DNA of 40,971 nucleotides from Rhodospirillaceae bacterium (lineage in GTDB: Bacteria; Pseudomonadota; Alphaproteobacteria; Azospirillales; Azospirillaceae). Of this stretch, positions 34,561-40,971 are shown piece after piece (the stretch's first letter is position 1; each line of letters begins with the position of its first letter). The notes under the pieces are model-generated. The model was not told where the DNA came from and did not search any database. It saw only the letters and a list, made by a program, of their open reading frames with translations. The translations under genes and the position numbers were made by a program. Location: positions 1-40,971 of the forward strand of contig JAJUIU010000032.1 of assembly GCA_029267445.1 (NCBI GenBank), given 5' to 3'.

Positions 34561-34671
34561 CGCATGTCCCCTCGCGCACTCTTCGTTGAACCCGTTGTCG
34601 CGGCATTCCGGGGAGGCGTTCCTTCGAGCGCGGACCCGCTCCCCCTCGCCCCCGTATCCGGGGTGCGCACG

Positions 34672-34700
34672 ATATGGGCGGGTCCGCGGGCGGACGCAAG
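34672..34700 (-). promoter_or_regulatory. Sigma-32-like heat-shock promoter of htpG
   Basis: On the minus strand CTTGCGT (34694-34700) and CCCATAT (34672-34678) are separated by 15 bases, close to the heat-shock consensus CTTGAAA-N(11-16)-CCCCATNT. Transcription would begin about 100 bases before the htpG start. The same box pair with identical spacing occurs upstream of clpB. The remaining DNA from 34701 to 34924 shows no gene or clear signal. Confidence 0.55.
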
Positions 34701-34924
34701 CGGGCCCATACGGACGGAGGGGCAGGGGCTGGATCACGCGAAAAGCGGTGGTGGAGGGGCCGGCGGGGCATGGTCCTGCCGGTGGGACCGCCCTCGGGCC
34801 TCTCGCGGCTCGTCCCGATCGCAAAGGATCGGGGGGCGGCTGGCTGAGAAGCCGCTGGTGCCGGTGATGTTCGTGCCCATGCTGGGAAGATCAGATGGCG
34901 GTGGCTTCATTCCCCGCCGCCGTC

Positions 34925-35011
34925 TCAGAAGATGAGCGCGAGCAGCCCGATCACGACGATCAGGCCGATGATGAAGATGATGCCGACGACGCTGCCCAGG
35001 AACTTGAGCAT
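34925..35011 (-). CDS. 28-residue single-helix membrane peptide
   Basis: The product starts MLKFLGSVVGIIFIIG and ends LLALIF. It is a single hydrophobic helix of about 24 residues with a Lys near the N-terminus, so the N-terminus should stay in the cytoplasm. A near-perfect AAGAGGAGG ribosome site lies five bases before the ATG, and a stop codon follows directly after the helix. It lies between the divergent htpG and clpB genes, on the htpG strand. The function is unknown; stress-related membrane peptides of this size are known in other bacteria, but no homologue can be named. Confidence 0.72.
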   Translation of the reverse strand: MLKFLGSVVGIIFIIGLIVVIGLLALIF

Positions 35012-35114
35012 GGAAACCTCCTCTTTTCCGCTGCGCTGGAATTCTTCCGCTCCCTGGGCAACAGCCTGTGGCCCGGTTCGTCCCGGCCGCGGTGGGCTTC
35101 GCCGGCGTCATACC

Positions 35115-35143
35115 CTTGTGTCACGCAGGGTCTCCGCCCACAT
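35115..35143 (+). promoter_or_regulatory. Sigma-32-like heat-shock promoter of clpB
   Basis: CTTGTGT (35115-35121) and CCCACAT (35137-35143) are separated by 15 bases and lie about 100 bases upstream of clpB. The arrangement mirrors the htpG promoter exactly in spacing and nearly in sequence, supporting RpoH control of both genes. Confidence 0.55.
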
Positions 35144-35242
35144 TCACCGATGATCCCTCCCGGGATCGCACCTTGACGTGGATCATGGTCCGGTCGGGCC
35201 CAGCTGGGACGACTTTACGGACCGCCAGACGGGAGACAGCGC

Positions 35243-37888
<2,646 letters not shown>

Positions 37889-37940
37889 TTTTCGCGGGTT
37901 TGCCGCTGCCGGAATCTCATGCGCCCGGCGGCGCACTGGT

Positions 37941-37980
37941 CGGGCCCCCCGTCGCGCGGGGGGCCCGGCCGATTTTCCTT
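37941..37980 (+). terminator. Intrinsic terminator of clpB
   Basis: A 10-bp stem (CGGGCCCCCC / GGGGGGCCCG) with a 7-base loop lies 53 bases after the clpB stop and is followed by GCCGATTTTCCTT on the plus strand. The convergent rhomboid gene ends at 38018, so it may also catch transcripts from that side. Confidence 0.8.
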
Positions 37981-38017
37981 CCAGCCCTATGACCGCATCC
38001 CCCTCGGCACGTCTCCC

Positions 38018-38737
38018 TCACGGTGGCCGCCGCCAGACGTCGCGCGGGTCCGGCGGGGCCAGGAACCGCACGGCCGCAAGCCCGGCGACGAAGCCGCCGA
38101 TATGCGCCCACCAGGCGATGCCGCCGCCGCCCGTCAGCATTTCCGGGCTGGCGAACAGCAGGTCGCCAGTGCCCTGGAACAGCTGCAGCCCGAACCAGAA
38201 CACCGCATACCACCAGGTGCCGACCGCCAGCGGCAGCGGGATGACGATGATCGGGATGATCAGCAGCACGCGCGACGCCGGGAACAGCGTGATATGCGCG
38301 CCCAGCACCGCCGCGATGGCGCCCGAGGCGCCGAGGGCCGGGACCTCGCTGTCGCTGTACACGGCCATGTGCGCCCAGCTCGCCAGCACGCCGCACAGCA
38401 CGTAGAACAGCGCGAAGCGCAGCCGGCCCATCCGGTCCTCCACGGCGGCGCCGAACAGCCACAGCGTCCACATGTTGGCGATCAGGTGCAGCCAGCCGCC
38501 ATGCATGAAGGTGTTGGTCAGCAGCGGCCAGTAGTTCTGCGGATCGAGGCCGACGGCGTAAGCCCAGGCGGGATCGCCGTAACGTCGCGGGATCAGGGCG
38601 AACTGGGCGGCGGCCAGGAAGGCCTCGCGCGCCGGCAGGGCCACCTGCCACAGGAACACGGCCGTGTTGATCGCCAGCAGCGCCCAGACGACGACCGGGC
38701 GGGACGCCACCGGCACGTTGGTCTTCAGGGGGATCAT
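38018..38737 (-). CDS. Rhomboid-family intramembrane serine protease
   Basis: A 239-residue protein with at least six membrane helices. The family hallmarks are all there: H-x-x-x-N in HGGWLHLIANMW (His84/Asn88), the catalytic Ser138 in GASGAI and catalytic His212 in WWAHIGGFVAGL. The loop with MGRLRFALFYVLCGVLASWAH matches the helix 2-3 region (R-F and Y-x-x-x-G). The catalytic dyad is intact, so it should be active. Substrates cannot be told. The ATG at 38737 gives a short cytoplasmic N-terminus (MIPLKTNVPV) typical of bacterial members of the WAL/NTAVF type. Confidence 0.94.
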   Translation of the reverse strand: MIPLKTNVPVASRPVVVWALLAINTAVFLWQVALPAREAFLAAAQFALIPRRYGDPAWAYAVGLDPQNYWPLLTNTFMHGGWLHLIANMWTLWLFGAAVEDRMGRLRFALFYVLCGVLASWAHMAVYSDSEVPALGASGAIAAVLGAHITLFPASRVLLIIPIIVIPLPLAVGTWWYAVFWFGLQLFQGTGDLLFASPEMLTGGGGIAWWAHIGGFVAGLAAVRFLAPPDPRDVWRRPP

Positions 38738-38855
38738 CGGCGGCGGTCCGGCTGGCCAGGGTCGGGGGCGATGTCAGGGGCGGGCGCGGGGCCCGCTCCG
38801 ACAACAAACCTGGAAACCGAATCGGACGGAGGAAAGGCCGCGCGGGGCGGCCACG

Positions 38856-38899
38856 CCTTCAGCAGCCCGGGGCCTTGCCTTCAGCAGCCCGGCGCCTTG
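38856..38899 (-). repeat. 22-base tandem duplication across the end of the M23 peptidase gene
   Basis: Two adjacent copies of a 22-base unit beginning CCTTCAGCAGCCCGG differ at one position. One copy carries the last six codons and stop of the M23 gene; the other lies directly downstream of the stop. The duplication would be silent for the protein and is probably recent. Confidence 0.7.
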
Positions 38900-40413
38900 G
38901 CGCAGGACTTGTCGGCATCCGGGCGATCGCCCGGCGTGGCCGAGACCATGGCCACACCGTCGCCCTTGGCCTGCTGGTACTGGGCGTCGATCTCGGCCAT
39001 CACCTGGCGGAAGCGGGCCAGCTCCTTGCCGGCCAGGGTGCGGCCGGTGGGCAGGTCGACCGACAGCGGGTTCACCTGCCGGCCGCGCTTCATCACCTCG
39101 TAATGCAGGTGCGGGCCTGTGGACCGGCCGGTGTTGCCGACGAAGCCGATCACGTCGCCCTGGCTGACGCGGGCACCCCGGCGGATGTTGCGGCCGAAGC
39201 GCGACAGGTGCGCATAGGCGGTGGCGATCTCGTTGTTGTGGCGGATGCGGATGTAGTTGCCGTAGGCGCCCTTCGGTCCGACCTCCTCCACCACGCCGTT
39301 GCCGGCCGCGTAGATCGGCGTGCCGGTCGGTGCGGCGAAGTCCACGCCCTTGTGCATCTTGCTGTAGCCCAGCACAGGGTGGCGGCGCATGCCGAAGCCG
39401 GAGGACAGGCGGGCGCCGTCGATCGGCGTGCGCAGCAGCGCCTTGCGGATCGATTCGCCCTTGGCGTTGAAATAGTCGACCACGCCCTGGTCGTCCTCGA
39501 AGCGGTAGACCGGCATCCGCTTGCCCGACAGGGTCAGCGCGGCGAAGACGATGCCGCCGGCCTTGGCGACCTGCCCGTCCTGGGTGGTCAGCGTCTCATA
39601 GAGGATCTCGAAACCGTCGCCGCGCTGGATGTCGCGCTGCCAGTCGACGTCATAGCTGAACAGCTGGTTGATCAGCACGGCGCGCACGGGTGCCGGCACG
39701 CCGGCCGCACTGGCGGCCTGATCGAAGGAGAAGTCGATCGACCCCTCCGCGACGGTCAGCCGGCGCTCCAGGGGCGTTTCGATCGTCTCGGCCGTGAATC
39801 CGGCGTCGGTACGGGTGACGCTGACCGACCGCTCGATCGCCGGCTGGAACTCCAGGCCCAGCAGCCGTTCGGCGTCGCCGTCGGCCTCGAACAGCAGGGT
39901 GAAGTCCTGCCCGGCCCGCAGCTTGCGGGGATCGTGCGCCTTGCGCAGGGCGGCGACGACCTGCTGCGCGTCGCCGGTCGGGACGTCGGCCTCGATCAGC
40001 AGTTCCATCAGCGTGTCGCCGCGCCCAAGGCTGACGGTCCGGCGCTGCACCGGGTCAGCCGGCACCTCCTCCGCCACCAGGGCGTCGGCGGCGCTGGCCA
40101 CCGGGTCCGCCATGGCACCGGCCACATCGGCGATGGCGGCGGGCGCGGACTCGGCCTCGGCGGCGGGTTCGGGGATGGCGACGGCGGGGGCCGCCGCTTC
40201 GGTCACGGCGGCGATGTCGAGGGTGGCCAGGTCGGAGCGCGCCTCGTGGGCGTCGCGCTGCAACGGGATCAGCGACACGCCAAGGAGAAGCGCGCCGATG
40301 GCGGTGACGGCGGCCGTGGTCGCGGCGATACGGTTCAGCACGGTCCCCGCTCCAGCATCTGCCCCCGTCCCCTCCGTTCCGGCGATCGCCCGATGATTCC
40401 GGCTCCCCGGCAT
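38881..40413 (-). CDS. M23-family peptidoglycan endopeptidase
   Basis: A membrane-anchored LytM-type cell-wall hydrolase of about 510 residues. One N-terminal helix (about 27-51, AATTAAVTAIGALLLGVSLI) is followed by an Ala/Pro/Glu-rich linker, an OapA/LysM-like part (RTVSLGRGDTLMELLIEADV) and the M23 domain with MHKGVDFAAP (metal His and Asp), YAHLSRFG and HLHYEV near the end. All zinc ligands are present, so it is likely an active endopeptidase and not an EnvC-type activator. The ATG at 40413 is chosen because the region upstream has weaker codon bias and a TTGACA lies near 40520; an ATG at 40482 is the alternative. Confidence 0.9.
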   Translation of the reverse strand: MPGSRNHRAIAGTEGTGADAGAGTVLNRIAATTAAVTAIGALLLGVSLIPLQRDAHEARSDLATLDIAAVTEAAAPAVAIPEPAAEAESAPAAIADVAGAMADPVASAADALVAEEVPADPVQRRTVSLGRGDTLMELLIEADVPTGDAQQVVAALRKAHDPRKLRAGQDFTLLFEADGDAERLLGLEFQPAIERSVSVTRTDAGFTAETIETPLERRLTVAEGSIDFSFDQAASAAGVPAPVRAVLINQLFSYDVDWQRDIQRGDGFEILYETLTTQDGQVAKAGGIVFAALTLSGKRMPVYRFEDDQGVVDYFNAKGESIRKALLRTPIDGARLSSGFGMRRHPVLGYSKMHKGVDFAAPTGTPIYAAGNGVVEEVGPKGAYGNYIRIRHNNEIATAYAHLSRFGRNIRRGARVSQGDVIGFVGNTGRSTGPHLHYEVMKRGRQVNPLSVDLPTGRTLAGKELARFRQVMAEIDAQYQQAKGDGVAMVSATPGDRPDADKSCAKAPGC

Positions 40414-40690
40414 CCCCCGCCCCGTGTCCGTCAGGTCTGCGATCCCGGCGGTTCTCAAGGGGGTGCCATGAACTGGCGTCATGTCTCGTTCGGAACTTGC
40501 CGTGTGCGCCGGGCAACTGTCAACACGGTGACAGGACCGATCCGCAGAAAATTCGCTTGACTTACGCCGAATTTGCAACGGGCACCGACCCCGGTCGGCC
40601 CAGGGAGCTGGGGAACAGGCACGCGCGCGCACGCGAGAGCTGTGACGGAAATGCGCCTTTGGAAATCGTCACCGCCGCTGTCGATTTCCC

Positions 40691-40719
40691 TTTACCCCGG
40701 CCAGGCGGGCGCCTACATA
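40691..40719 (+). promoter_or_regulatory. Upstream promoter (P1-like) of a gene to the right of the window
   Basis: TTTACC and TACATA are separated by 17 bases. Downstream sequence (GCGGCCTCCCCGG) resembles that after the second promoter 225 bases further on. It is weaker than that promoter but shares its spacing, which suggests a tandem pair. Confidence 0.45.
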
Positions 40720-40915
40720 GCGGCCTCCCCGGCGGCGGTGGTTGCCGGGGCGGGTCTTCGGGGGTCTGCGGCGCCGGTTGGCGGTGCGGGGTTCCGGACA
40801 AGGAAATCAAGGAATTGGGCGGTCCGGGTCTGGTCCTGGGCGCCTGTGGCGGGATGTTTCGGGATGGCTGTCGCGGCCGCGGATGCGGGGTGTGACGGTT
40901 TCTTGAAATGGCCTG

Positions 40916-40944
40916 TTGACAGGGGTTCGGGGGAGGCCTATATG
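40916..40944 (+). promoter_or_regulatory. Strong sigma-70 promoter, probably of an rRNA operon beyond the window
   Basis: A perfect TTGACA (40916-40921), a 17-base spacer and TATATG (40939-40944) followed by a C/G-rich discriminator. This layout, a GC-rich leader and a gene-free region are usual before rrn operons in alphaproteobacteria. The transcribed gene lies outside the window, so rRNA is inferred. Confidence 0.65.
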
Positions 40945-40971
40945 ACCGCTCCGCCGCCGGGACGGGGGCTC

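Larger units (their letters stand above)
40483..40971. other. Gene-free terminal region with tandem promoters
   Basis: No convincing open reading frame was found. The stretch contains a TTGACA at 40518-40523 on the minus strand (possible promoter of the M23 gene), an 8-bp inverted repeat GGAAATCG/CGATTTCC at 40661-40689, and two plus-strand promoters listed separately. Its length, GC richness and direction of promoters are those of a stable-RNA upstream region. Confidence 0.7.

Noticed and set aside
30847-34935. Open frame of over 1300 codons on the plus strand across the L,D-transpeptidase and htpG genes
   Set aside because: It spans two well-identified minus-strand genes and their intergenic region and shows no family motif.

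Overview
This is a GC-rich (roughly 70%) bacterial chromosome segment. Gene content, codon bias and tandem stable-RNA-type promoters at the right edge suggest an alphaproteobacterium, most likely a Rhodospirillales/Azospirillaceae-like organism. That placement is inferred from gene style only. No transposase, integrase, CRISPR array or phage gene was seen. Coding is dense and most neighbours overlap or lie a few bases apart.

Layout. (1) 1-6944, plus strand: a dipeptide/oligopeptide-type ABC importer (substrate-binding protein cut by the window edge, two permeases, a fused double ATPase) translationally coupled to a GMC-family FAD oxidoreductase. (2) 7148-8204, minus: tRNA-Arg(CCG), a GreB-type elongation factor and a small acidic protein. 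(3) 8405-10692: an HprK-related kinase and a nucleotidyltransferase (plus), convergent with a 72-residue twin-arginine-like peptide with a Lys/Arg/Pro tail (minus). (4) 10870-14846: aromatic amino-acid catabolism, with 4-hydroxyphenylpyruvate dioxygenase divergent from an Lrp/AsnC regulator, then an alpha/beta hydrolase and phenylalanine 4-hydroxylase. (5) 14850-20337, minus: a peptide export and probable bacteriocin (microcin-like) locus. It holds an HlyD/CvaA-type fusion protein, a new 49-residue peptide gene, two double-glycine-leader precursors, a CPBP membrane protein (possible immunity protein) and a C39-peptidase ABC exporter. (6) 20564-24541, minus: a response regulator, a four-PAS hybrid histidine kinase and a ClpP-fold periplasmic protein. 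(7) 24855-30173: an oversized GlmS-like amidotransferase/SIS protein, a YceI protein and a two-helix potassium channel with a TrkA-like domain. (8) 30192-32562: a MepK-like endopeptidase and a YcbB-type L,D-transpeptidase. (9) 32665-37888: htpG and clpB flanking a 28-residue membrane peptide; both chaperone genes carry matching sigma-32-like promoters. (10) 38018-40482: a rhomboid protease and an M23 peptidoglycan endopeptidase. (11) 40483-40971: no gene, but two tandem strong promoters firing out of the window, probably into an rRNA operon.

The most interesting part is region 5. Two short peptides with canonical GG leaders have cores that begin and end alike (F-x-R-E near the start, MGDLGV at the very C-terminus) but differ in the middle. 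They sit with a membrane protein of the CPBP family in a lower-GC block placed between the genes for the two halves of a dedicated type I exporter. This looks like a swappable cargo cassette inside a conserved export operon. A sigma-70-like promoter with a perfect 8-bp dyad just downstream precedes the operon, and several strong hairpins separate its parts.
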